Part shown: in pieces, positions 37,701 to 49,300 of the stretch
How positions within the stretch are numbered: the stretch's first letter is position 1
How the letters are laid out: each line of letters begins with the position of its first letter
Assembly (NCBI GenBank): GCA_009792885.1
Contig: WMCF01000016.1
Coordinates: forward strand, 8,417,062-8,481,061
DNA from: Eremophila alpestris peregrina
Lineage: Eukaryota; Chordata; Aves; Passeriformes; Alaudidae
Reading direction: 5' to 3'
Length of the DNA stretch: 64,000 bases
Made by a program: the position numbers and the translations under genes
Notes under the pieces: model-generated
What the model was told of the DNA's origin: nothing
Database searches by the model: none
The model's input: the letters and a program-made list of their open reading frames with translations, nothing else

Positions 37701-40700
37701 TTTGCTGGAGTTGTTTGTAACCTGAGTTTGCCTGAGTAATTGTACACTTGTGATCTGACTTCTGCAGGTGGTCAGATGTCCCCTTGCTTCCTAAACTCCT
37801 GGGAACTTGTGTGTTCTGACAACCAGGGAACACGGAGCTTGAGTAATCAAGGGGTTATAAATCTACCATTCTCACATTTTGGCTAGGTTAAAAATTTTCC
37901 TACAGACACAGTGAGTTGTATAGATTTGAGTAGTAAATGTGGAATCCTCCTTGCTATCTGCTGGTATTGAGTTTTTAAGTTTATTTAAAACATTTGACTC
38001 CCAGTTTAGAGACCCAGCTTTCTGCTATCTCCATGCAGACGGCCCTTACTCACCTGGCGTTGTCAAGTTATGCAAATACAGGTGCCTGATATCTGTCACT
38101 GGAGTCAGGCTACTTGTAAGGGACTGGTCCACTCCAGAACTCTGCAGTCATGTTAGAGGACACATAGGTGGGCTCTAAGAAAGGACATGCCAGCCCTCAG
38201 ACATGTGATTTGTCAGGCCCAGGTTCACTTTCATCCTGACTCTGCTTTTACACAAGAAGAAAGGGGAATTGGAATTCAGTGTTGGTCTTCACACTCTACT
38301 AATACACAAGAGCATTTCCATCCCTTACTGGGCCCCCCAGATTTTGGTCAGGAAAACCTCAATCCTTGAGTCATTTCCGTAGAAATTGATATGTGTTTTT
38401 CTTTTTTTTTCTCTCGCACCATGAAGCTTTAAGTGTCGGCAGATGTACCATGCGCCCACAGACTGCGCCACCATTCGGAAATGGCTCACCAAGTGTGCAG
38501 ATGACTCTGAAACAGCCAACTACATCAGTGCTCACACTAAAGATGTAAGGACAGGCACCTGCGTGTTATTTCTTGTCCTCTAGCCCTGCCTGGAAAACAG
38601 GATATAATTCTGTACGCACACAACATTATGTTCTTCTTTACCACTGACTGCGAATTCTCACAGCTCCCTAGAGACTGTCCAGAAGCTTCTGTGAGAAGCT
38701 ACTGTCATTTGTGAACTAATTATGTCCCTATGGCAGTAACATAACTCAACTGAATGCCTTGGGAATGCTTTGTGTGGGAAGCTCAGCTGCCCTCCTGCAG
38801 TAAGGACCTGGTGGTCCTTATTCCAGACCTGGTGTGAATGTTTGACTGCCAGGTGTGCTGTCCCACAGGCAAGAGAATTGTGGCTACAATCAGTGGAGAT
38901 TAATTTAAAATGGAGGGAAAGGGTGTCATAAGAGCTAAGTCAGTACCAAATAAGGCACCAGTGGTGTTTAAGCCTGAAAAACTTGGTGCACTACTGAGAA
39001 CTGGGTGAGGGAAAAAGTCTTGATTTGACAAGGACTGCACAATGGGGTAGTTGAAGTCTGTAAATTAGAAATTGGAGTACTTCTACTAGATTTAGACCCA
39101 AGACAAAGAAATAATATTAAATATTGTGTACGCTGGCCTACCCATAGAATTGTATAAATATACTGTCTTTATCCTCTAAATAAGCAGTCTGAGCTTGGAG
39201 CTTTAATGTCTTTTGGGCATTTTGTGGCCTGACTTCAAAACAGTTCTTGGCTACATTTGCGTTACTATGGCCAGTGGCAATTGTGACAGTGGTGATTGGC
39301 TGCAAGCTTCAGTTGTGTTAGGAAAGGGGGTACGTAGATGGAGCTTTCAAGTTCCCCTCCTTCTCTGGAGAAGGTGTCAGCATGTAGTGGTATTGTTTCT
39401 GCTATGCTTGTTTGTAGAAATAAGATTCTGTTTTATTGAGCACTGTCCTGGCATACATTTTGCTTGACATGAAAATTAATACAAAGTAGCAAAACTCACT
39501 TCCTCCTTTTTACCTATGCAGCCCAAAAAATGTATCTGGATACTCCAGGATATCTGTGGAGTGGAGTGTGTGCAGTTCTTCTGTGGTTAGGTAGATTCTC
39601 TGCAGGTAGCTGAGATGACATTTGTTAGTGGCTGCTGAAGGCAGAATATAGTGACAATTATCTGTAGTCAAAGTAGCTGTGATACACTGTCATCCATGAA
39701 CCAATTGTGTCCCTGTGCCTGAGTAACTGCAGAGTGGTAACTCAGCAAGACCTTCAGTTTTACAAGGAGTAGCAACAGTAAATTTGTTCTCTCGAGCAAA
39801 CAGTCCAGTGCTGCAGTGTAACTTCCTGATTTTGCCTTTCTGCCTTTCTCTCTTTTAAATGGAGCTGTCAGGAACTGGTGGGAAGCAGGGTATAAATGCA
39901 AATATTCTCATATGAGAATATTTCTCATCTATGAATGCATATTTTTAAGAAAAAAAGGCAGAGAGGAATAATCACACAAGTGCTGTCATTCTTCAGAAGG
40001 CTGCTAGAGTTGGATTTAACAATTGTGTCTGTTTCCTCAGTGTCCCAAGTGCAATATCTGTATTGAAAAGAATGGAGGCTGCAATCACATGGTGAGTAAT
40101 TCCCTGAACACATCAAACCTCCCTTGTTCTAAGTGGAATTTTTTTCCCACACTTTCTGCTAACCAAGTGCCTCTTGTCTCTTCTTTTTCAGCAATGTTCC
40201 AAATGCAAGCATGGTAAGTTGGGTTTGGAAGCTGTTTTCTCTTCAATGTTTGTCAGTGGTGATGATCCCTTTTCTTTTTTTTTTTCTGATATTAAGACAA
40301 ATTGTGAACATAGGCTGAAATATTTTCCCCCTAGTAAAAGCTGAACAGGATATTAATTACAGATTTCTGTGTGATAGCTTTTTTTTTTCCCAGTGGCTGT
40401 GATCTCAGCTGCATTCTGATTCACTGCTGGTTTGGCTTCTGCCCTGATATGTCTATTGGATAGAGAAGTCTCCAGAATATTAACAGTGGAATCCATCTCA
40501 TAGGAGAGCTTTCCATGTAATTGTATTTGTAATCAGCTAAAAATATTGTCAAATGTAGCCATTTACTCAGATCAGCTTAAGTCCTTCTGCTTAGTGATGG
40601 AAATAATGAGCTTCAACCCAGACAGAACTGCAGGAGCTGTGAAATGTTAAATGTAACAGCAGGTGTTGAACTTCTCAGTCTACTCCTGTACAATTAGCAG

Positions 40701-43700
40701 CCTGAGTGTCTTTGGCCCATTGTGTGGCCCTACAAAATGACAGCCTGTTCTTGCACTTATCTTTTCATGGCAGAATTAATTTCTGTTGCCTTGGAGTGAG
40801 ATAGCTGTATTCAGCCCTCTGAGTTAAGTGTACCACTGAAACTATTGTAATATCAGAATATTATTGGGAAGGTGATTAAAGATGACTGTCCTCTCTCATT
40901 TCCTTTGCTTTGGGGTTCTCAGCAGCACAGGATGTGTTTGATGGAGCTCTGTGACAAGGGGGAGCAGGCAAGTGACAAGGTACCATGGTGACTTAGCACT
41001 CAGGAAGGCTGATGAACTCAGGAATTAGAGATTTTGGTCTTGTTATCATAAGTAGCACAGAAGGGATTCTTATTGTAGCAACTTAATCTCCATCTTTTTT
41101 CCTTCTCACAAGAACACTCACAGCCTCACTCTGAAATCAGAAAATTGCCACATTCTGCTATTTTTACTATTTCTCTCTTTACTTTGCCTTCTTCCTATTT
41201 CAGCAGCTTCTAACTGGAAGTGTCATAAACCACTGACATCTGACGTTACCTGGGTTGTTCCCTCCTGGAGAGAACTGAGGGCAGATTTTCTTTTGCATTC
41301 CTTAGTTCACTTTTGGATCTGATTGTTAGTGTTTTAATCAGACAGAGGTTTGCATGGGGCAGTGTGCCCATGGTGGGGAGGGTGCAACTCACAAAAGAGA
41401 CTGGCAGCCTCTTCTCTAAGCCAGAGTGACAGTATGTGCAGGGTGTAAGTGCAGTTCTGCTCAGTGGTTTTGGTGTATAGGACGCAGAACTTCAAGATTT
41501 ACTTTCCATAGTTGAATGAGAGGCTGTGCAATTAAAATCTTCAAGACAGGCTGGTATTTTTGGCTCGCTGTTGAGTTCTGTTTTGCAAGATGATATGAAA
41601 CGTGTGTGTTTCTTGGCTTAGCAGAAATATCTGAAAACAGATGGGCTCTGTCTCCTGAAGCTTTTCTTTCTCAGAGGTGTTTTTTTTGTGCATCACAGTG
41701 GGTTTTTTGCTGTTTCCTGCAGACTTCTGCTGGATGTGTCTGGGAGACTGGAAGACTCACGGCAGCGAGTACTACGAATGCAGTCGGTACAAAGAGAATC
41801 CTGATATTGTAAACCAGAGTCAGCAAGCACAGGCCAGGGAGGCCCTTAAGAAGTACTTGTTCTATTTTGAGAGGGTAGGAGACATCTCCTTGGCCAGAGC
41901 TGCTGTAGCCTTTTAATGCTCCCTGCCTGGTGCAAAGGTCATTGCCAGCAATCTCCGTGCAAAAAACTGCCCAAAGAGAATCTGTGCAGAATTTTCAGGC
42001 CCTGTTGTTTTTCACTCAAAATCCTGCCCTGCAAGTCCCATCCAAACCAGTGATGTCATACCCAAAGCAAATTGTATTCACTCCTTGTGCTGTAGAAAAT
42101 CAGTATTACCTGTGTGCCACTGTATCATGTACCTGCAGGCTGAGTGCTGCTGCAGTTGATAGATATTGCTCCAATCATTTCCTTTCAGGACTGGGGAACT
42201 TCTGTTCCTTGCAGTATGTCTTTATACAGATAAAAACTAAATAAATTCTACAATGTTCAAAGCTCCATTGGCTGTAGCAAAGTTTTACTAAAATGTCATG
42301 TAATCACAATTTTAAAAGTTGCCATCAGAGCATCTCTGTCCACACAGCAGGCTCCATGCACCTGGCCATGCAGAGCAACTCTACAGCAGCATCTCTGGAA
42401 GAGAATGTGGTAGAGGTTAAATACTGCTGCATTTCAGTTTCCCCATTAAAATTAGTTTATTCTTCACAGCATGAGCCAAGTCCTATCATAAAATAAATGT
42501 CTTCATTCCTGGCTCTCCAGACCAATAGGCTTTTGGAAATAGCCGTGGTTACAATGTGCACGTGGATATTGGAGTTCACTGAGCCCATGTCAAATGTTAA
42601 TTTAAACTCTTGGTCTTCCTGTAGAAATCCTTTAAGTAGAGGAATCACCATGACTTTCCCTCTTGTTAGACACAAGTCACTATGTGACCAGAGGGCATTC
42701 CCACTCGGAGGAGCTGGGTTTGCTCCCTGCTCTTGCTGCTGTCAGTCTGTTGTCTACAGCCTCCACCCCTTGCTACTGGAGGTGCTGCCTTGCCATTCTT
42801 TCCCACAGCATGTCTTGCCTTGCTGGACTCCTGCCCCACTCCAATTTCTGCTTGCTAGAGCTTGTGCTTTTACAGCAGTAGTACTCTGTTCTCATGCTGT
42901 TTTTTTCCTTTCCCTGTCTCCCCACCCCTTGCAGTGGGAGAATCACAATAAAAGCCTACAGCTGGAGGCACAGACATACCAACGAATCCAGGAGAAAATC
43001 CAAGAAAGAGTTATGAACAACTTGGGAACATGGATAGATTGGCAATACCTACAGAATGCTGCAAAGCTACTTGCAAAGGTGGGCAATTGTGTCTTGTCTG
43101 GCACAGAGAAGAGAATACATGCCAGAATGCTAAATTCATAACATAAGTAAGGAAGGAAATTTAAGAGTTGTGGTTCTGTGGGACAGTACTTCTGGTCTAG
43201 GACATGAACTAACAAAAATCATCTAGAAGTGACCTCTGTGAAGTCATACTCCACAATACACAGACCTGCACAAGTTCTTCCAAGGAAGGTGTAGGAAATT
43301 CTACCAGGAAGTGTCCAGTTGTCAGGAGGTAGCTTCTTATCCTGTAGTGATCACAAAAATGTGACTGTGCTGACTTCCAAGACTGAGATTCCTGTCCTTT
43401 TCTCTCTCTCTTCCTCCCACTCTTGGACAGTGTCGTTACACCCTGCAGTACACATATCCATATGCCTACTACATGGAGTCTGGTCCCAGAAAGAAGCTGG
43501 TAAGATGTTCTGCTCTTTTTTTTTGCTGATAAATTTTTGAGGTATAGCTGGCAGCATGCTGGGCTGAATTCCAGAGCTGAGTAGTGTCTGAAATATTAGT
43601 CCTAAGTTTGAGGTAAGGACAGGATGAATAGGTGGATTTGCACCTTTCTTCTTCACTTCAAGTCGACCAGCAGCTCTGTCCTCTTATACATTACATTATT

Positions 43701-45023
43701 TTCCCAGGGGACTTCACTGCACTTTCACTAACAAGCCATTTATCCAGAATGTTTTGAGGCTGGAAGTGTGCATTTATTTCTTGGTAAGATTTATCACAAT
43801 GCTATGGGCCATATTTCCTGTGAAGAGCTGCTGGAGGAGAGCTTTTCCTTGGATCAGGGTGTAGCTTTGCTTTTTATTCCTGCTATAAGTTCCTTGCTGG
43901 TTTGGTCCATCTCATGGGCTGAAAAAATACAAAATTTTTTTCTTTGACTCAGCTGTCCTGTAAAACCTGTTACAGAATCTTTCTTCATGGCATCGTGTGT
44001 TCTCTAAGGCTGGGGATAGATGTTATCTTCTGGATCTGACTGTGCCAGTGGAACAAGTTGCTGCTCCCAGCAGTGGTTAACAATCCTTCTACTCTGCCTG
44101 CAGAGCTTCTTATGAGAGCATTTTGTGACCTGTTTATGGCAAAATGAGCTGAATTAGGAGATATTTGTCACGTGCAGTGTTTTTAGGCTGACTGGGTTAA
44201 TTTTGAGTGATGCAGGTTGGGGAGTGCTTACACAAGAAATACCCAGGAGGGGTAATCCCATCTAGGTGAAGGTGGACAAGGAGACACAAACCTGCTCTGC
44301 CAGCACTGCTGCCAGCAGAACACATTTGTCTGCTCCTTAAGTGTAATGAAACTGCTCCACTAAACTAGTTTCTTGTTGATGTCTCTTATTTTGCTCTTTG
44401 CAGTTTGAATACCAGCAGGCCCAGCTGGAAGCTGAAATTGAAAATCTCTCATGGAAGGTGGAGCGAGCAGACAGCTATGACAGAGGGGTGAGTGTTCTGC
44501 TGTTGGCCAGATTTTGTTTGCTTTTGGTTTAACACTTCTTCAGGAGCAGTAAGGCTGTCAAGTGAGGATTCTGAAACTAGATCCAGAAACCACCTTTAGC
44601 CAGCAGATGATGTAGAAGCAAAGTGCTCAATGCCTTGTGGGAGAGGAGGGAGGGCTGCAAGGATTCCTGCAAAATGAAACAAGTCCCATGGAGCTCAGGA
44701 GGAGACTGCATGCAGCCTTCTGGGGAAAAGCACGTTTCTTAAGTGTGTAGCATTTTAGACGGAGAAGGTGCCAGGTAACTGCAGAGGAAGCCCACATAAA
44801 AAGGAAGAGGATCTGGGAACTTGTAATCCAAAGTGTGCATGAAGTGTGTAATAGTTGGTGCTTCTCAGGCTGGAGTTCAGTGTCCCCCTAAGGAAAATGA
44901 GGTCTTCTCCAGGGATTTTATGCTAACAGATTGTACCTTCTCTTTTACCAGGACTTAGAGAATCAGATGCACATAGCAGAGCAGAGACGGAGGACCCTGC
45001 TGAAAGACTTCCATGACACATAA
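16767..45023 (+). CDS. ARIH2: E3 ubiquitin-protein ligase ARIH2 (TRIAD1), complete, 14 coding exons
   Basis: RBR (RING1-IBR-RING2) ligase that takes ubiquitin from an E2 onto its RING2 cysteine and acts with neddylated cullin-RING (CUL5) complexes. Coding exons: 16767-17015, 29552-29619, 31290-31353, 35937-36084, 36601-36722, 37486-37595, 38427-38544, 40041-40091, 40192-40213, 41723-41874, 42935-43078, 43431-43499, 44404-44487, 44952-45023. They join in frame to 490 aa (human 493). The exon holding the start begins at 16668. Acidic N-terminus 14-35; RING1 from C136/C139 through C161; IBR about 215-285; RING2 from C294/C297 with predicted catalytic C307 in GGCNH; C-terminal Ariadne helices about 360-490, ending KDFHDT. 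Every splice site is GT-AG. The residues just before RING1 differ from human and are one shorter, at an exon junction. Identity is near certain. Confidence 0.97.
20084..20167. repeat. Perfect two-copy 42-bp tandem duplication
   Basis: Unit 1 is 20084-20125 and unit 2 is 20126-20167. They are identical base for base, and another 6 bases of the unit (TTATTC) follow. The unit begins TTATTCCAGAACC. Zero divergence in an otherwise unconstrained intron points to a recent duplication or an assembly artefact. Confidence 0.95.
25335..25419. repeat. Cluster of three inverted repeats (stem-loops)
   Basis: Three adjacent inverted repeats lie in ARIH2 intron 2. They are AGAGT/ACTCT (25335-25349, loop 5), TCACACTTC/GAAGTGTGA (25353-25371, loop 1) and GACTAAAGAA/TTCTTTAGTC (25391-25419, loop 9). 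All stems are perfect. I cannot assign an RNA family. Confidence 0.75.
32650..34654 (-). mobile_element. Degraded endogenous retrovirus fragment (LTR, leader and gag remnant)
   Basis: On the minus strand, an LTR-like block (34157-34654) is followed by a non-coding leader and then by a decayed gag region (about 33545 down to 32750). Gag-like similarity is split between at least two reading frames (about 33159-33539 and 33188-33379) and broken by stops and frameshifts, so nothing is translatable as an intact protein. Pol, env and a second LTR were not seen. The element lies in ARIH2 intron 4, opposite to the gene. The gag call rests on recognised capsid-type peptide pieces. The lower coordinate boundary is approximate. 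Confidence 0.55.
34157..34654 (-). repeat. Putative LTR of the endogenous retrovirus fragment
   Basis: On the minus strand the block starts TGTTTGTATG and ends CTCTGCCCA. It contains AGTAAA followed by GGTTTGC, a plausible polyadenylation region. One base past its end the strand reads TGGTATCAAAG, a plausible primer-binding site. It is about 498 bp long. Target-site duplications cannot be tested because the far end is missing. Confidence 0.45.
34741..34756. repeat. 16-bp perfect palindrome
   Basis: GCTCTGTGCACAGAGC is its own reverse complement. An imperfect half copy (TGCTCTGTGC) follows at once. It lies just outside the putative LTR. Confidence 0.8.
36915..36954. repeat. Perfect two-copy 20-bp tandem duplication
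   Basis: ATTCTGCTGTAAGGTCATCC occurs twice back to back (36915-36934 and 36935-36954) in ARIH2 intron 6, between the exons ending at 36722 and starting at 37486. Confidence 0.95.
39900..39923. repeat. 24-bp perfect palindrome
   Basis: The sequence is exactly self-complementary about the centre CAT|ATG, with arms AAATATTCTCAT and ATGAGAATATTT. It is in ARIH2 intron 8, upstream of the RING2 exon. Confidence 0.85.
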
Positions 45024-45430
45024 GAGAGGAGGAAGTGACAGTGCAGGGGTGAGAGCAGCGAGTGAAGTGATGGCAGCTTCACTGGGACAAGCAGGCACTG
45101 CCTCTGGGAGAACACGGCCAAGGACAAAGCCACCCCTCCCCTTGCAAGTCAGACACATGCAAACACCACCTCTTAGTCCAGTTTGTTCTCTTATCTTTCT
45201 GTTTCTGTTTCTGCCAGGCTAGAGGCCAGAGCTCAGATTGGCATATTTCCTGGGCCATTTCCCTCCTGCCCTTGATGGTTTCAGAAGGGGAGGGAGTTTT
45301 TTTCTGAATGGCTGTTAATAGTGTTAGATCATTACAGTTTATGTAATTTTCAACGGTTGTACAATTATACAGACAAACCTTAGAATAACACAAAACCCTT
45401 TTTAAAAATAAATTGGCAGTGGAGTGTTTT
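45024..45430 (+). other. ARIH2: ARIH2 3'UTR
   Basis: Runs from the TAA at 45021-45023 to just past the AATAAA at 45407-45412. Its end is inferred from the signal. A later AATAAA at about 46299 could give a longer form. Confidence 0.6.
45407..45412 (+). terminator. ARIH2 polyadenylation signal
   Basis: AATAAA lies about 385 bases after the stop codon and is followed by a T/G-rich stretch (GGAGTGTTTTTCC), the usual downstream element. Confidence 0.65.
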
Positions 45431-48400
45431 TCCTTAATCTGCTTGTAAATTTAATGGGCTTTTCCCCCCTTCCTCTGACCCAAAAATCCTCCTAGTCACT
45501 GAAGGAGGTTAGAAAAAATCTCAGCTAGATTTTCCGATGCTCCTTTGACCAGGGCGTTGCAGCATTGGCATTGCATGAGGAGAGTGGCTGGTGTTAAGGG
45601 TGTCTGCTGCTGTGTCTAGCCTGACAGGACCAGCAGAGTATGATTCAGTATGATCACATGTGACATCTCTTGTAAATCAGCTCTGCAAAATCCAGCTACA
45701 CAAACAAAAGCAAACAGAGGAATTGCAGGGGACAGACCAGGTTAACATTGGGTGATATGCGTTGAGTTTGAGAGAAATTGAGAGAAATCAGATTCTGCAT
45801 TTGATGAATTTTAGGTCTTCCACGTAGATTTTTGCTTTACTTGTTTTTGTGGGGAGGATGTTGTATTGCCAAAGTGAGTGATGAGGGAGTAGTAGCGTAC
45901 AGTTGTTAATCAAGGCTTGGGGCTTTTGCAGAGTGAAAGAATCCATGTTATAACAGTGCCATGCAGCCTGATAAAGATTATTTGTGCCTGCTGGGTAGCA
46001 TGGCTGAGAAGAATTGATCTCGTTCATCAAAGTGAGACAAAACACCACTACATTATGAGGAGGAAAGATTATGTACAACACACTCCCTGGCATGTGTTGG
46101 CAATGTGGATGGGCACTTGAATACAGGTGCACTGCTTGTGCAGAGCCTGCACCAAGCCAAGGCAGAAAATTAACTAGCAAAATTAATTTATTTGTATATT
46201 AGTATTGATGCTGGTGGGAACTTATCAGAAAATTGATTGTTAGGAGCATGTTGAGCTTTTTTATTAACATTCTCTTTTCTAATGTAAAATATACACTAAA
46301 ATAAAAATATGAAAACCTAATTCATCTTAGTAGGGTTAACATGAAAAAGACTTAAATGCTGACTCTTGCCTGCTTGCTACAGGAAGCAGGCCACGTATTA
46401 GGATTTCACAGATATCTGTGTCACTTGCACCAGGAGCTTATTGTTTGCAGCCAGTAAGGTGCAGCTGGAGTCTGATCTGTGGGAAATTCATGGGATTCTC
46501 TTCTATGCTGTATTTGGAAGTGTTGCCTTTGATGCATTCCTGTATTGTTCTTATGCAATGTCACTTCATAAAGATTAAACTGGAGGGGGGAAAAGTGCTA
46601 AATTCCTGCATGTCAGAATAAGCTAACTCTGCTGTTGGAGCCTCTTTCATGTACCTGGGACATGTAACCCAGGTATTTGCTGCAGGTGTAATTGGGCTCA
46701 TAGATTTTATCAAGACTGATGCATTAGTTTAAACAAGGAGTAGCTGTCATAGGAGCTAATCCTGTGGCCATGCTTGTCATACACAGCAGAAAATTTCAAA
46801 CTGAGAGGCCTTTTCCTTCCTCCCTCCCATCCCTGGTGTGGGATCTATCCTCAGGGAACAAGGGAATGCACTGCGAGGAGCTGCTGGCCGTGGAGTGAGT
46901 GTTACAGCAAAAGCAGCTGAGGGTAGGGCAGGCTTGTGGAGAAGTGGCTGGAGTCAGGGAGCAGGGCAGGGAAGGGGTCTGTGGTTTCTGGAAGCAGCAC
47001 TAATTGTTTGCTCCATAGCCATGGCTCCTTATGTCCCTGCTCTGTCCTGTTCTGGCTCCCCTTGAGGCTGGGGCTATAGAGATAGATTTGACCTCGCTCC
47101 AGCACTGTCCCTTGACTTCATTCCTTACTCTGCACCCAGCAGCAGCCTCTCTGTGCCCTCTTCATGATATATCCTAGAGGTCAGTCTCTCTTCCTCTCCC
47201 CTTCCCAAATTACTGTTTTAGTATGCTGCTTCCACAGGAAGGGATAGTGAAGGGGGGAAGGTTTGCTGAGACCCAGCAGTTTGCAATGAATAAAACCAAT
47301 GTTTAAACTATTATTTAAAAAAGTAATGTGCAAAGTACTGATAAGGATAAAAGCTGATGTTCTTCTTGTCTAAACGTAACTATCTTAACACCTAATCCTT
47401 TTGCAGAACAGGTATGTGGAGTTTCCTAATCCCAAAGAATTTTCACTTTTGTTACATAATCGTCCAGCTTTGAGCTAAATGAGAATGAGGTTTTGCCTCT
47501 CTCCTTTGCTCCTTTCTTCCCTCCCTCCCTCTTCTATGCCCCCACGAAATATTTTGCTATGAATCCTTGTTTGTAGACAAGCCAGACCATATAGCTGTGG
47601 CCAGGCTTACTGAACAGGCTGCTGAGATGCTTGGCTGAGGATTGCGCAGTGCACCCACTAATTCTTTCAAATCTTCTGAAACTAGAGCTTTGTCAACAGT
47701 TCCATTTATTTTTAAACAAAACATCCTTTCTGAAAGTGGTGAAAGTCCTGGGTTGCGCCCACAGATCCTATTGCCATATTCTGGGAAAACAACAGGACTT
47801 GCTTTTGCAGCCCAGGCAGGACCACCTCTGTATTGGTATGGTACAGAAAGTCATGGACTTCAAGATCAAATGTGCAGAGCACAGGGGCTGCTGGCTCTGT
47901 GTGTAAGGTGAATGACACTGCTCAGGAGACAGGTGACAGGAAGGAAATTGGGGTTCTCAACAGCAGAAGAAAAGGCCATTTTTTCCCCCTCTAATGAGTA
48001 CATGACTCTCTTTGAGTTAGCAAGGTTATATGGATGTAGGTAATAAAAAGTGGCTCAGGAGCCATTAATTCTGAGGTACAAGTTTCCCTTTGATGCGTGA
48101 CTGCTACAGACATGGAATGTTTGCTCTCCTTTTTCTTTTTTGCACTTGTTTCCAGCTCCTGCGCCAGCCTGACACCTCTCCATCCTTGCATCTGGTACTC
48201 TTTTATTTGGGCTTCGCTCGTGTTTTGTGCATTGGCTGCCTCATCTCTATTCGTCCTCAGGCTTCCCAGACTGTAACAAAACGTTTTCTACTGACACCGT
48301 AAACTGCATGACTGCTGCTCTGCGCAGCCAAGTCTCTGTGCCCGCCCGCAGACGGGGCAGCAGGAGGTTTCTGTACTATAGTCTTGCACTCTAAATTTTA

Positions 48401-48480
48401 GACTTTTTAAGCAGGTGAAAAATAGAACTTTATTTTTAAATGAGGCACTTGTTCTGGGAATTCCTTTCTCGGCCCCGGTC
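45431..48480. other. Intergenic region between ARIH2 and P4HTM, no gene recognised
   Basis: I see no exon with supported splice sites and no mobile element that I can name. The only notable item is an AATAAA at about 46299-46304, which might serve as a distal ARIH2 signal. Open frames here are short and carry no family pattern. Confidence 0.6.
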
Positions 48481-49300
48481 TGGTTGGGGTTGTGGGATAG
48501 CATTGAGGTGTGTGGGAGGGGACAGAACCGCTCCCACCCCTCGCTTTTCTTCGCAGGCACCAGAGAGGGGCAGGGGCGGCGGAAACCGCCCGGGAGACGG
48601 TTGCCAGAGGTGTGCCCGTGGTTTATTTGAAATAAATGGTGACTTTCTAACTTGGGCGGTGTCCTGGCTCTTCTTGGCGGAGGGATGGGGGCGGGGCTGG
48701 TGGCGCTGGCCCCGCCCGTTGCCGCTGGCCCCGCCCCGCGGTGACGCAGCGCCCGCCGGGCCGTTGCCGTGGTGACGCGGGGCCGGGCGGGCCGGGGCGA
48801 TGGCGGCGGCGGAGGCGCGGGCCGAGGGGCCCCCGCTGCCCGGCCCGCCGGGGGGCCGCCCGCGGCCCGTCTGCTCCCGCCCCTACTTCCTCGTCCTCAT
48901 GATCTTCGCGCACCTCTACGTCCTCAACGTCCTGGGCCTGCTGCTCTTCGTGCACCTCAGCGCCGGCGAGCCCGGCGGGCCGCCCGCCGCCCCTCCGCCG
49001 CCGCCGCCGCCGCCCGCCCGCGCCCTCCCGCGCCTCGAGGGCATCAAGGCAAGGCCGCGACCGGGGGCTGGGAACGGGGCCGCTGACCGCTGCTCGCTGA
49101 CCGCTGCTCTCCCCGCAGGTGGGCCACACGCAGCGGGTGGAGCTGGTGCCCGGCAGGGCCCACGCTGTGCGTACCCTCAGCCTCAAGCCGCTGCTGTTCG
49201 GTGAGTACCGGCCCCGCCGGGGGCAGCTGCTGCCGGGCCCGGGCACGCCGGTAGCGGGGGGGTTTCCCGCAGCGCGGTGTGTGTGCGTGTCTGTCTGACA
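48480..49300. promoter_or_regulatory. CpG island promoter of P4HTM
   Basis: A sharp rise in G+C and CpG covers P4HTM exons 1 and 2 and about 300 bases upstream. No TATA box was seen. Two GTGACGC elements lie at about 48741 and 48772, and an RFX-like site lies at 48763. Promoter role is inferred from position and composition. Confidence 0.8.
48763..48776 (+). promoter_or_regulatory. RFX/X-box-like element before the P4HTM start codon
   Basis: GTTGCCGTGGTGAC resembles the imperfect inverted repeat bound by RFX factors (GTTGCC-N-TGG-half site). It ends about 24 bases before the ATG, so it is in the core promoter or the 5'UTR. Motif-based inference only. Confidence 0.35.

Noticed and set aside
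42497..43141. Long plus-strand open frame of 214 codons in ARIH2
   Set aside because: Only 42935-43078 is exon (48 codons, in the ARIH2 frame). The upstream part is intron sequence that happens to be open.
48800..49204. Single-exon reading through P4HTM intron 1 to a 134-residue product
   Set aside because: The sequence after GIK loses all similarity to P4HTM, while the spliced reading restores it. The frame ends at the exon 2 donor.
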